Positions 46,256 to 59,302 of a stretch of DNA of 64,000 bases are shown piece after piece; within the stretch, counting starts at the first letter, position 1, and every line of letters starts with the position of its first letter. Source of the stretch: Azolla caroliniana. Its lineage: Eukaryota > Polypodiophyta. The stretch covers positions 25,606,001 to 25,670,000 of the forward strand of contig JBHGNT010000002.1 of NCBI GenBank assembly GCA_043228905.1, given 5' to 3'. The notes under the pieces were generated by a model. The model was given only the letters and a program-made list of their open reading frames with translations. It had not been told where the DNA came from and made no database searches. The position numbers were made by a program, and so were the translations under genes.

Positions 46256-49200
46256 TCACTCGATATATGGAGTCAGCTGAGCAAGGCGGATGTCACGCAA
46301 CAACATCCGAGTGTAAAATGAGGTTTCTTCTGGGTTTGCAACCCACCTGAACCAACAGTTAATATGTGAATGAAGAACCAAAGAAAGATAATACAAAACC
46401 AGATAATGATGAAATATTAATCCAAACATAATGGAGATATGCATGCTAATAATCTTGAAAGAAGAACAAAAAAACAATCTTGAAAGAAGAACCGAATAAA
46501 TTTCTTCTGTTTGAGCCAGACAACAAGGGAAGAAGACACTTGCTCTCATAATATTCGAATACAGCCATGGTTCACTCAACTAAGGTTGCATTTATAACTA
46601 GGCTTATTGACCAAATGACTGATTTCACATACTCCTTGAGCTTCCACTCATTGACCACATTCAAGAGGTCTATGATGCTTGTTTACACCAACACTCCCCA
46701 TGGTTCACTCAACTATGGTTGCATTTATAACTAGGCTTATTGACCAAATGACTGATTTCACATACTCCTTGAGCTTCCACTCATTGACCACATTCAAGAG
46801 GTCTATGATGCTTGTTTACACCAACACTCCCCACTCAAACACTTATACGTATTGTCAGTCTCCCAAACCCCCGCTTCTATCTTCTAGGTCCACAAACTTC
46901 CACATCATCTCTACATCGATGCTCCATGATACAATGGGAGAACCAAACAAATTTCAACTATAGACAATACTCTAGATCCACCATCTCATCTGCAATGGGT
47001 TCTCATGCAAGCTTGTATCGGAACTTGATATGCTTGATTCACCCAATGAACTCTCGCTGTCGCATGCTATCCAGGTCAACTGAATCAGAATTCAAATTTC
47101 TGATAGGAGCTTTCGCCATTCCTTGATGTCTTGCATAGCTACCCATCTTCTACTCTGCTTTCACTTTTGTTGATGACAACAAACATGACCCAATCATAAA
47201 ATAATCTGAAACTTAGAGAAATAAAATATTAGGAAGCAAGCTTTCTGTTCTCTGGATCACCAACCCAATTACAATTAAAATACCCATTGAACTTAGTTCA
47301 CAGTCCAAGCTTGATGCCAAATTATGTTGTACCTTTCAATAACAGCATGCCAATAACAGTTTTCCAGGTCCACTAAACTTTGCCTGCATTGCCACTGGGT
47401 GGGCTACGTCTGATCTTTTAATACAGGAGACTCCCAACCAGAATTACATTTGGTAGTTTCCATTCTTCATCTGCTTCAGATTGACCTCCTTCAACATGAA
47501 ATGTTGCACGAAATGGATTTTCGCCCTCAAAGGAAACAACGAAACAGAAATGACAGTTTGATGTAATACAAAATAATGTTTTAAACCCTTTTTTTTACTG
47601 CTTTTTTTTCTTAATTTCTCTCCCTTTTTGCTTATTGCTCCAGACTCATTTATCTACACATACCATCTATTCTTATCAACATTCATCCTATATATAGTTG
47701 TTACACATTTCATGCTCGTAAAAAGCATCTCAAAAATCATTATTGATTGTAATGCCACCTCATGCATTGAGATCAGTATCAAATATCTTTAGAAAATGTG
47801 GCGCTTTTAACACTGTCTGAGTATGTTTGCATCTGTAATCAGGATTGATCTCATAAGTTGTTTTTGGTGACTTGGAGATAGAATAGAATTCACAATTATA
47901 TATTCCTTTTCCCACTTGACTTGTCTCCAACCTTATCCCAATATAAAGCAAGAATGCGAACTGATCGTATCCAACCTTATCTCATTACAAAATGCTCGTA
48001 GAGCCCTTACACTACTTCGCACTCAATCTCACAAGTGAGGTATTGAAGTCGCATCATGGTATGAAAATGTAACGAATTTGAAGACATGTAAAGTATGCAA
48101 TGAAGGCATGGTAGAGGATGAATGCCACTTGCTCTTCACATGCTCGACATATAGTGCAATTCGTTCAAGATATGCTGACATACTAAGCGGGAGTGATAAC
48201 TTAAGTGCCATACTTAAGACACCACCTAGAAGGTTGAGCTCATATGTGTATGCTTTATTCAGGCATAGAGACTTTGTGCTTCAATGTATGAATACCCCTT
48301 TGTAGGAAAGAGACCGATATCAAGAACACATGTATACTCTGGTTCCATAAGTCAAAACTGGTCTCTTTATGGATGATAAAAACTCTAATTCTAAGTCTAA
48401 TTCCCTGATAACTTTGGTTGGAGTTTCAACATTTGCGTTTTCTACTTCTCTTGCATTTGATATTAATACAATGCTAGGGCTTTCTCATTTTTTATCTTTT
48501 TCGAGCTTGAACATTTTGAGATGAACCTTGCATTCTTCACCAAACCAAGCATTGCATGGGAAACTAAGCATCCGATGTCCACATACACCTGCACTTAGAT
48601 ATTGATACCCTACATTGAGAATGACATCCTTCAATTGGTCCTAATTTGTTTTCACATCTTTACTAAGGGAGAGGCTCATGACATAACCCTCAACCTCATT
48701 TGTATATAGATTAGCCTTCCATAGGGAGGTCGCATGATGTACGCCTTTTCCTTTTGTACTCTAAAAAGTGGTGGGGCTAAAGAAAGTTGTGATACTTCTT
48801 TGTTGATAAACTATTGTGGTTTTTTTGTTGTCCTTGAACAATATCTCTCTGTGTCTCTTGAGTTCTAGCAAGAAATATCCCAAGCATCATTGGCCTTCAA
48901 ATTCCATTCCCTTGCACAGTGGGCCAAAGCCTTGTTTGAGGCGGAAATGATATCTCCCTTTTATTTCAACAAAAAACAGCAAAAAGCAAACAGTGTTACT
49001 CTGGTCCACACTTCATTGCACAATTGACAAATCTGTTTTTCTATGAATTTGCATGCATATAAGAGGGCCTGATAATAAATCTATCCTACATGTGTAAAAG
49101 AGGGGGTTATCGTGGTCATCTTCCTATCAAGAGTCATGGGGCTGATCCATGTTCAGATCAGTTTACTCTACTCTACTCTTCCCCACCTAGTCATGTTCTG

Positions 49201-52200
49201 GTGTGCAAAATCGAACCTATATTGGAACAACAGCAGTATATTTATATTTGTACCATGCGAGTGGAACCATTTTTGCATTTCAGCATACCAACAATAATTA
49301 TCTCTACATTCCCCAGCCGTTTCAATCACATAACTACCATTCTTCAGTACCTTTGCTTAGAAAACTTCCAACTCCATTGGGTTCAGTCACTGATGCCTCA
49401 GTCACTATTGGGTACACTCCCATCTCACCCCAAATAATAACATGGGGAACCGAACAAAGAGACAATGACGCCATACCCAAATATAGGAGATTTTATATGT
49501 ACAAACATAATAATTGTTTCCTTTCTCCACAAGAGACCTAGCCCACATGTGCTCCTTTCAATCAAGTAATTTTAATTCACCAAAAAGTTGAGGTGAGCAT
49601 GCTTTTGCTCGGATAGAAGCCTTAAACCTCTTCAAGTATGCTTGGATCCCAACATTGATCCGCTCAATAACAGATAAGCAATACTGTCAATAACTCTTTA
49701 TTATTGATTACAATGTTGGTTATTTTCTGGACAGTAATTCCACTTTTTGTAAAACCCATCATGCTATTGTCTTGCATCTTGCATTGTATAGCAGAGAACC
49801 TAAGCGTGTCCTGCTCATAAGGGATAATGTAACACAGATGTAAACTTGTGTGCTTCTTAACAAGCAAATACAGATGCAACCAAATGGCTTGAGATAATTC
49901 AACAAGCTTAGTTCACTCAACTAAGGCTCTGCTTATATACATTAGCATACAAATCTAACTTTTTGTAAAACCCATCATGCTAGTCTTGCATGCTACATTG
50001 TATACCAGAGAACCTAAGTGTGTCCTGCTCATAAAGGGATAATGTAACACAGATGTAAACTTATGTGCTTCTTAACAGGCAAATACAGATGCAACCAAAT
50101 GGCTTGAGATGATTCAACAAGCTTAGTTCACTCAACTAAGGCTGCTTTATATACATTAGCTTACAAATCTAACAACAGCAGCAAACTTTCAAGATGGAGC
50201 TATCTATGAGGGCACCATCAAAATGGGGTTCTTACCCAAATGATGCTCTACCTAGCTCACCAACATAATGGAGATATTACTGATTTCCAACCCGACCACT
50301 GAATATATAGCCATCCATATGCATGGGCCATTGAAAAGTGGAGCCCACATGTGACCTAATCAACAGGGATACATGTTGGACCCTTAACTACACTTATACA
50401 TTGAACCTACAAGACATTATCCGGACATCCAGACATCCTCTGTACATTAATCATTTGAAACAAATTTCATACTCAAAAACGGAAATATAGAATCTCAACA
50501 TAAAAGTGACATTCTGTTCCGAAATGATACCTACCAATATTTACTTAGCTATATTGGTAAAAATGTTCTATGCACAACACTATTGACTATGTTAAAAATC
50601 TTAAACATTGCTGTTAACTCAACAACACTATAGATACATAATTTATAATTTATAATCTCAGATATAGATGTTTGAAAGTTTACAGAAAAAATATTAGTTG
50701 AGCTATAGTGCAAAGAGAGCAGCAATGTAAAACACTTATAACAGAATTCTTGGCTTGATAATATGTATGCATGAACACTTGACGTACCTTCAGCTCACTC
50801 CTATGTAACATTATTTACAGCAAGTACTCATATCAAACAAAATAGTGTAGGCACACACTAATGAACAGCAATAGATGTTATGAAACATCCTATAGTATTA
50901 GGTAGAGAGAATTATGTGCTTTGAATTGATATAAATAATAAAATTTGACAAAATATTTCATATCAAAACTCCAACTGCAGTCTACCTTAGCAAGTTTAGT
51001 TCACTTACAAAATTGGACACGTTGATCTGGTAGCTGAATCATTTCCGCTAAGAGTAAATCGATCTCCCACATGGAGTGTTTCACTTGGCTTTTTCTTCAG
51101 ATACGTCATCAGCGCACCCATTCCTATGGATTTGTTTCCTATAAGATGATTCATGAGTACATAAATGCTGCAAAGGAAGACGTTATTCTATCAAAGTTTA
51201 GACAGCCTACCCACATCCACAAATACATCTGCATGAAGAGAACACCAAAAAGAAACAGATATCAGCGAATAGTATTAGAGCAAAGAGAACAGAAAAATCT
51301 ACCCTAATGACACCGAAAATACAGTACACTGTGGAAGCAATGTAATAAAGTTTTCTAGGATTTTTCTATGTTTCTTCAAGCATCCGGGAACATGCACCAG
51401 CACAATATGAATTAAAATGTTGTTGGGTCATTTTAAGTTTTGTTGAAGAAAACAACATTACGTCTGCTGTATCAAACAATGCAACTTTTCTAAAAAATTG
51501 AAATCCTTTAGAATATGAAATAACAGTACGAACTGTTAGTTCTCTTCCTGAAAGCAGAAGAATACGTGAGCTAACTGTCTTCTTAACAAGCATGAGTCAT
51601 CCATGTACTCAAATTCTTGTAATTTGTACAGCTATAAGAAATCAAAGCTGTGCAAATGAAACGGTTTTTGATGGAGAACAGCTATAAAATCTGACAATCT
51701 ATCCTCCACAGCAACATTTTCAATAAACTCTTCAGGTTTGACCCGTAAGTATAAAACCAAGTATGCAAACAACCGACCAGAAGAAGCTGACCAAATAACC
51801 TAGAAATTATGTTTCATAGCCTGTTTGCATGCTTACCTGTTCCACCATTGAAAGCACAAAACGGAAGTTTTGAATCAACGAGTTGCAGTTGAACTGTCAA
51901 GGCCATTTCCTCCAGCACCTGAGAAATAATGACATATAGTGTTCCAAATTCCGAAGTCATACTTTAAAAAATGAAGGTACATAAAGTTTCCTCAGACTAT
52001 TGTTAGAAACTAAATCAACCACGTTATATTTCAATAGTGGACAATCACTCTAATGCTGGTTGATTTAATGCCACACAACGCATGCCCACCTATTGATAAA
52101 GTTGGAAGATAAATGTTTCCTAGGTGGACCATAATGGCTGGAGATTACCACATGAATGAAACACATTCCTGCAAACAAGTTTCCTACCACATTACTAATG

Positions 52201-55200
52201 AAGTGAAAAGCTATCATCAGTGTCTATATCAAAATTTGAGATCCATAATTCTCTCTATTGTTGATACAATTCAAATATAAAATTAATTCGCAAAAGACTA
52301 TCATCTATATGGATCATACCCAGATATGTGAGTTTAAATTTATTGAAATGGATGAACAAAGGAAACATCAACAATTTCCATTACGCAATGAAATGCAAAA
52401 CCATCAAGATACCTCATATATGGTTGGTTCTTTGGGAAGAACTCCAACAGCTCTTGGTTTCCTTATGATGTCAACAGGAACTCGTAGCCGGGCTGCAGCA
52501 GATTTTAATGCCAACTCTGCATCATTAAGAAGTTGTTCTATATCTTCTTCTCGCCATTCCAACATATCCTTAGACTTCCAAAACTCATCTTGAACAAATT
52601 TGAGATGATAATTATCATTCACTTCAAGCAAATAATTGCACTCGCCCCCAATGATATGGAAACGAGAAGTTATTTCATGAGGCAGACAAAGATCTTCAAA
52701 AGCAGCAAGCAACCCTGCAAATCTAGTTTGAAACCTTTCTGGCTCTCCTGGATAGCCTACATCAATCAATTGAATTTAAGAATGTGCCATAACCTCTTTG
52801 ATAATAAATAATCACGTGTTCATCAAGAACGGTATCATGACCACAAATGCCATAAATGTCAAATTAGAGACAGTAAGGATTATTGCTCCACCTGCTGCAG
52901 TAACGATGGCAACATGAGCACCATGTTGCATCAACTTAATTATATGATCTATCATCTTATTATCTCGTTCAATGTGGTGTCCATCTGCATATAATGTGCC
53001 ATCAGCATCAAAGGTGATTAAAGTTAAATTTTCTGCAACAGCATGGACCTATCACCGCCAGCGATGTAGGAAGTCAAGAAAGACCCAAAAGGATTAGAGG
53101 ACGAAAAAATGGCAATAAAACATACAAAAGCGTCAGGTACCTGAGCAATATTCAGAACATGACGAACTTCAGCAAAGTTAGGAGGCACATACTTTCGTCG
53201 TGAAAGTGAGGAAAATTGATCATATTCCTGTAATGCCTGCACCAAAGGGAGCTGGGAGTAAAATCGCTCAACTGAAGGTACAAGCCTCTTAAGAGTGCTG
53301 CGTCTTGGATCCTCAAAGTGCTCCCTAACCCACCTTTCCATCTTCTCCATGACCTGAAGAGAGTTTTACAAAAGACTTATCAGCGAAAGTCTGGTAGGAA
53401 TGAATAGTTCTCAAGGTTTCAAGGCCATTTCATGCAGCAAGTAGGCAAAAGATTGATTATTCAAGCCGTTTTACTTGCACATGGTGTTCTCCTACACAAT
53501 ATTATCTCAGTTCAGAAAATTCACAAATGCATCCCGTTTTTTGTTTAAATTCACTCTCGTATGAAGAAAGAGACAAAATACAACCAGTAGGAAAATGTGT
53601 GTCAACCAACTACTGTTCATAATGCATTGTTTAATGCTGACTTGGCTCATTCATAACTGTCCTCAGATCGGAAAGTCATAAACCATACAACATATCATAC
53701 GATGGGACCTTTGTTGAAAATCTTCAACCAGAATATGTTCATTAATCGCTCGCCATTGAATCCCAAGACATTGAGTTATTTTCTTTCAGTTGCTGCTACC
53801 TATAATGCTACTAACACCTACTAAAGTGTAACATTTCTATTTGACGAAAATCCTCACCACCAAAACAGTAGAGATTGAATCTTCAAGCAAACCAAATGTC
53901 TATGAAACAAGCATAGACATAAAACAATGAGCCACTGATTACTATCAATTATAAACCATTCAAAACGAATCCAGCCTCCACCATGTCAAGATACATGAAG
54001 TAAATATTGACAGACATCTCTAGTCTCGTAGAAACATCTCTAGCAAGAAACAGACAATTTGGATTTTAAGGTTCTACTTCAAATGAAGCATGGACTTCGC
54101 ATTGGATAAAAAATTTGGTTTTCTGCAAGGATAGAATCAGATAATCCAAAGTGAATAATGTTTACATCTTCCAAGAAACACAAACGCAATGCTACCTGCT
54201 TTACTCTCAGAGTTCTCCACAAGTACCATAGAGAGGCAGCTAAGACAGCTTGAATAAATATCATCATGGTTACAAATCAGAAAGCTATTCAGAATCCCAT
54301 TGCTTGGATTTCTAGGTATATGTATATTCATTGCGTCTTAGAGTAGTCACTGATTTAAAGTGTAGAATATCTTAAACTCATGGTAAGTGTTTGTAACAAA
54401 AGATGCAGAACAACACAGCTTGCATAAATGATCGCTGCAAAGAATAAATCAAGGCTCTTCGAAAGAAGGAACCAAATTTCTAGCAATCTAGGTATATACA
54501 TATCATATGCCTATAGATAGGTTAAAATATATTTCTCTCATTACCTCCAACGGCGAATGTGTGGCATGCATGGAAATGATGAACTCAATGAGGCCATCTT
54601 GTTCCTTGAGGCGACCTTTTCTTCTCAAAACGTGAGCATCAGTAACACTACCTGCTCTGGATATTTGAGCATCCTCCAAAGCTTCTGTGCTGAGAAGCAT
54701 GCTCCATTTTGGCTTATACTCGGTCATGAGAACAGCTGATGGAAGACTCCCTGCAACTGCACCAGAAGAAACGCCAGTAGAAGAAGTGCCTCTTTCTCCA
54801 TCAGCAGAAGAATTGCAAACTTCTTTTTTTACTTCAGCAGAATGTGCAATTCTGTCTTTGTAAGCAGAAGGTACAGTTGCCTTGTTAGAAGACCAAACAT
54901 TTCTTCCTTCGGCGTGATCAACGGTCTCATCCTCTATAGTCAAAAAGTTTTGTTCTTCAGCGGAACCAAAGTCGGTTCTCTCATTGTCAGAATAAAAGCT
55001 TTGTATTTCAGCAGACGATATCCCTGTATATTCATCGGAAGAAGAAATGCTTTGCTCTTCAGCAAGCGGTGCAATGATAGATGTGGTGGAAGAAGGAGAA
55101 GGAGATGCAGATGGAACAGCAAGAGAAGCTAAACTGCAAGAAGAAGAAGAAGAAGAAGAAGAAGATAGGGCAATTTGCACCGGCGCAAAATTGTTGTATC

Positions 55201-55705
55201 CTGTCTGATCGTGAATATGGTTGAAGCCAATCATTGCGCAAAATAGTGGTGAATGATATTTTCTGCACCTTATGATGTATTTGTTGCTGTGACTGGAGGG
55301 GCACGGCATAACAGAAGAGGAAGAAGACATCTGAGGAGAAAACGTGTTGATTCGTTCCATGTCACCACTGAAACTGAGGCTAGCACAGGTATTATTATAC
55401 GTTTTCATGAAGGAGAGCTGCCAAGCTGAAGAAGATGGGAAGGAAGAAGAAAGAGCAGGAGCATGCGGGCGAGACATGGTGAATCCGGCGGCGGCGCCAT
55501 CACTGAAGCAGCAGGCTCTAATGGAGAAGGAAGAAGCAGCTGCGCAGTTCTTGTGGTGGATGAGATGATCGGCGGGGTAGTAGCCGGAGATCGGAAGTGG
55601 TGGAGGTGTAGAAGGCAGGAAGCGGCGTTTCCTGCAGGAGAAGCGGCGATGGTGGGGAGGAGGAGGAGAGGCGGCGAGGAAGGGAGGGAGACAGAAGGAA
55701 GCCAT
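46256..55705 (-). CDS. ISN1: ISN1-type IMP-specific 5'-nucleotidase, 8 exons, 731 aa, probable plastid targeting
   Basis: Exons (5' to 3'): 55705-54545, 53353-53141, 53048-52892, 52756-52413, 51918-51837, 51228-51211, 51139-51010, 46346-46256 (stop). The N-terminus (MASFCLPPFLAASPPPPHHR) is Ser/Pro/Arg-rich like a plastid transit peptide. A long Ser-rich low-complexity segment with 17-residue repeats follows, to about residue 310. The ISN1 homology begins at RRKGRLKEQDGLIEFI and includes the HAD motif I ITFDADGTLY (472-476), motif II VTAAG (508-511), GYPGEPERFQTRF, the Lys of VGNKSIG (661) and motif IV HVGDRFTLSGNDSATR. ISN1 enzymes dephosphorylate IMP to inosine, and all HAD catalytic residues are present. 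Since plants make IMP in plastids, a plastid IMP phosphatase is inferred. The start at 55705 is chosen over an upstream ATG at 55783 that lies in tetranucleotide-rich leader. Confidence 0.9.
46565..46830. repeat. 133-bp tandem duplication in the last ISN1 intron
   Basis: The unit starting ccatggttcactcaacta is at 46565-46697 and 46698-46830, with essentially a single difference (ctaagg against ctatgg). Confidence 0.95.
47937..48358 (+). pseudogene. LINE C-terminal fragment in the last ISN1 intron
   Basis: Closely matches 42235-42655 of the hAT-like element at both DNA and protein level (CKVCNEGMVEDECHLLFTCS, then YSAIRSRY). It is open at 48078-48305. It lies antisense to the host gene. Similarity stops near 48358 and no target duplication or A tail is clear. 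Confidence 0.85.
49742..50173. repeat. 216-bp tandem duplication in the last ISN1 intron
   Basis: The unit starting actttttgtaaaacccatc is at 49742 and 49958, and both copies end in ttacaaatctaac or cataccaaatctaac-like sequence, with small indels. Confidence 0.92.
51211..51228 (-). other. ISN1: 18-nt microexon of the ISN1-like gene
   Basis: Between acceptor GCAG and donor GTAGGC on the minus strand lie 18 nt that, with split codons, encode D-VFVDV-G. Including them keeps the frame and bridges FNGGT to GNKSIG as expected for the family. Skipping them (18 nt, a multiple of three) would remove six residues without a frameshift. Confidence 0.88.
54790..55070 (-). repeat. ISN1: 17-residue repeats in the ISN1 N-terminal region
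   Basis: Successive segments start with the same letters: AEEQSISSSDEYTGISS, AEIQSFYSDNERTDFGS, AEEQNFLTIEDETVDH, AEGRNVWSSNKATV and AEVKKEVCNSSADG. The unit is about 51 bp, diverged. A GAA run (55140-55165) encodes a poly-Ser stretch just upstream. Confidence 0.75.
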
Positions 55706-55769
55706 GTATGTGGTGATTGATGATGATGATGGCAGGAGACAGACATCGCCATATCTGGGGTTTATCGCG

Positions 55770-56055
55770 TGTTTTACATACATACATACTAAAATGTGTA
55801 CATACGAGTACTAAAATGCATGTCTCATCGTCATCATATCCATTCATTCCCATACATACATTGCCATACATACACACACATACGTTCCCATACATGCACA
55901 TTGCATACACGCATACGTATGTAATATGTACATTTACATACATGCATACATACATTCACACAAACATACACACATATGTATGTACACATATGCACGCCCA
56001 CGTATATGCGTTCATACATACACATTCAGGCATACATACATACTTCTCCGTCCCT
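55770..56055. repeat. CATA-rich tetranucleotide repeats upstream of the ISN1-like gene
   Basis: Many catacatac and acacatac units with interruptions. They lie in the promoter or leader. Confidence 0.85.
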
Positions 56056-58290
56056 ACTACACTACACCACCACACATGAGCTTACTTTGCTCTGCGCAGA
56101 GTCTCCTCCGTCGTGTTATGCACACTAGCGATGGGCGGTGTCGAAAGTGGCATACACCGCTCCAATTGCGCCCAAGCTTTACACACAAAAGGTCCATGAG
56201 CACAGAAAGTACAGTATGCCCCTTGGTAGATGGTTGGTCGATGACCACCTTGTTTGAAGTAGGATTTTGTTGTTGTGTATTCCATCCTTGATGTGTGGGG
56301 TGAACCATATTCTAAAGCCTAAGGTCGGACCAAGTCTATGAACTCGGAACAATTGTTAGACATTGTGGATGGGATGAGCCCAATCAGTACCAAATGTTGC
56401 AATGAGGATGGCTTGGGCATTCAGTATTGCATGGTTAGTACTCTTAACTAGTGGGAAAAGGAGTACATCAAGCTAGAGAACTCATGAAGACACTAATTAG
56501 AGAACCCATGAAGATGATCCAAAAAGGCACGCTTTCAAATTATACAAACAAGGATCTCCGTATATAACACGGCTAAGATTAACAAGATTGGTATTTGATA
56601 GTCCAACCCAAATGAAAGAGATAAACATATGCCACATTGAAAACCCGAAATGGATGTTCATCATACTTGATTTAAGTAAATATAAGAGGATTCCATGGAG
56701 ATTTCCTCAATTAAACGCTTGTAACTATGAGATATGAAGAGAATAGCCTGAAGTGGTGATGCACACGATTCATATGCAAATAGATGTGAGACCACTCGAG
56801 AAGAGGTCTTGACCAAATACATCCTCACTATGCTCAACAAATCAAGGAGGAATCCTGGTATACCCCATAGAACACACACCTTAGGTGTCTAGTGTCCACT
56901 CATGGGCGCAACAAAGAAAAATGTTAAGGTCCAAATCTGTATTTGAATTTTCAGAATAAACGAGGCCACAATTATCAACCATTACCCATATCCATATGTA
57001 GACCATTTATTAGAATGTGTGACATCCAAGGAAACCTATTGTTTTTCCATTGGATTCCCTGAATACAAGCAAATACCAATGTGAAGCATGGAAGGCATGG
57101 TTCACTATAGCACCACTTATCTAGTACCATACAAGGATAAGGGTTCCATGCTCACACAAACAAGGATAAGGAGCACCATTTCACCTTAGACATGAGAAGA
57201 TGGATTTCCCAATAACATTTGCTACTAAATCCACAACATTGGACTCTAATTATTGGCAATGACATTGGCCTAGCATGATGTAAGTTGGGAATGGTTTGAT
57301 GTTGATTAGAGAATAATCGTCCACTACATCTAAAGATTATGCCATCATGACACAATTTGGGAATCTTGAACATCAAAGTGATGGATATTTGTCTCTAGCC
57401 CACATCCAAATTTGTGATTGTAGCCATAGAATGACTTACCTCTTTGTCTCAAGAAAGATATTTCTCTTTCTTACAAGATAGGAGCATCTTGCTTTCTCAA
57501 ACGGTAGGGGTAAACCTTATTTTTGCGTATGTATTAACCTAGTGGATAACATTTTCATCATGCTCACACATACATCAGCATCTAGATACCATTGACATTA
57601 CTCCAACATCTAACTAGGTTTCCAATCATTATCATGTAAATCAATAGCAAATTGGTCCATATGATTTGATTATTGTGGAAGCAACTCACATGTAAACAAT
57701 GCAAAATCAAACACATTTTTATATCACAAACAACCAGAATATGATGCATTGGCATTTGAATGGGAGCACCCTACTCACACATAAACATACCTTGGGACTT
57801 ATAATGACCCTCACTTGAAGGCCATTTAGTTGTATCACTTTATGCTATCTTTTTCAAATTACATTTTTCAACTCTAATCAATCTGTTTCTTCCATCTCTA
57901 GAACTTGGGAGTATAAGCATAATGCATTATACAGCTTCAATTGTAGGCATTTGGTTTATGTGTAGACATTTTGTTAATTACTTTCTTGCATCATACGATA
58001 CAGGCTATGCTGTCATGTCCCACCTCCATGATGCTCACATCCTTTTCACTGCCTGTGAGCAGAATTCTCCATCCACTATGCATTTGTAAGGTTGATAAAC
58101 ATAGATCCACATGGATGCCCTACAATTTCAAGCAGACCCCATTCACATAGGAGGTGTGGTGCTAATTTGTCATCTTATCACACATTCCATAACCATCATT
58201 ACAATACTTGTTCCCATCCTAGATCTCAAGGATCACAAAACTTCAAACAAATAAAAGAAAACACGATTCAATGCCAAAACATATTTGTCC
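56056..58290. other. Intergenic region, no gene seen
   Basis: Open frames are short (under about 85 codons) and unrecognised. Confidence 0.5.
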
Positions 58291-58827
58291 AAGTTTATAA
58301 ACTAAGGGCACATTAGAATCTAATATGCATTGCAATAGAAACTGTACTGTTCAAGAATGATGAAACGAAAGAAACACTACAATAATTGAAGGAAACCATA
58401 AGATAGATCAGTCGATTAAATGTCAAATAAATGTCAATTACAAATTTGAACAAACACCAACTTCAGCATTGAGTTGGGAAGAAAAAAGGTTAATCATTAA
58501 TTAATTACAGAGTTATGCAATTTCCTTCAGTGATTGACTATTTCTTTCGTCTTTCTTTCAAGTTTATAAACTAAGGGCACATTAGAATCTAACATGCATT
58601 GCAATAGAAACTGTACTGTTCAAGAATGATAAAACGAAAGAAACACTACAATAATTGAAGAAACCATAAGATAGATCAGTCGATTAAATGTCAAATAAAT
58701 GTCAATTACAAATTTGAACAAACACCAACTTCAGCATTGAGTTGGGAAGAAAAAAGTTAATCATTAATTAATCACAGAGTTATGCAATTTCCTTCAGTGA
58801 TTGACTATTTCATTCGTCTTTCTTTCA
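58291..58827. repeat. 269-bp tandem duplication 3' of the poly(A) polymerase gene
   Basis: The unit starting aagtttataaactaagggca is at 58291-58559 and 58560-58827, nearly identical with a few single-base changes and one-base indels. Confidence 0.95.
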
Positions 58828-59302
58828 CCTCGAGTGGAGCACTATTATCACAAAAACTAAAGCATTGATAAACAAGGTAAGCAGCATGGTAACCAATCGC
58901 TGGAATGATATGATGAAAGTGGATTGAAGCACTTGCCTCAAAAGGAAAAAGCACATAATGGTAGACACAGTTCCACTATCGTCCCCAACAAAGCATTCAA
59001 TGTCTAAGAACATTTCTGCCACTATAGATTCTCACTGATTAAATTTGTGACTGATATGAAGCCTGTTGACACTTTGCTTGACTAATTAATCGGCACAGGA
59101 GATCAGATCTATCGTGAGTGAAAATTACTCATTGCAGTTTTTCTTATATTTACAACATTGCGGGGCATGAGTCCATCCATTTAAATCCTCTCTTCAAATA
59201 TACCTCATCCAGAAGACTCAGATTCCTAAAAGAATGGCTGATATCATCTCTACATGAGAAGACAATTTGAAATAAAAAATGAAATCGGAAGATTCTACAA
59301 CA

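Noticed and set aside
53014-53048. Acceptor TTGCAG just inside ISN1 exon 3
   Set aside because: Using it gives an immediate in-frame stop. The upstream GATAG acceptor at 53049-53050 keeps the frame and adds VHAVAENL before the DADGT motif.
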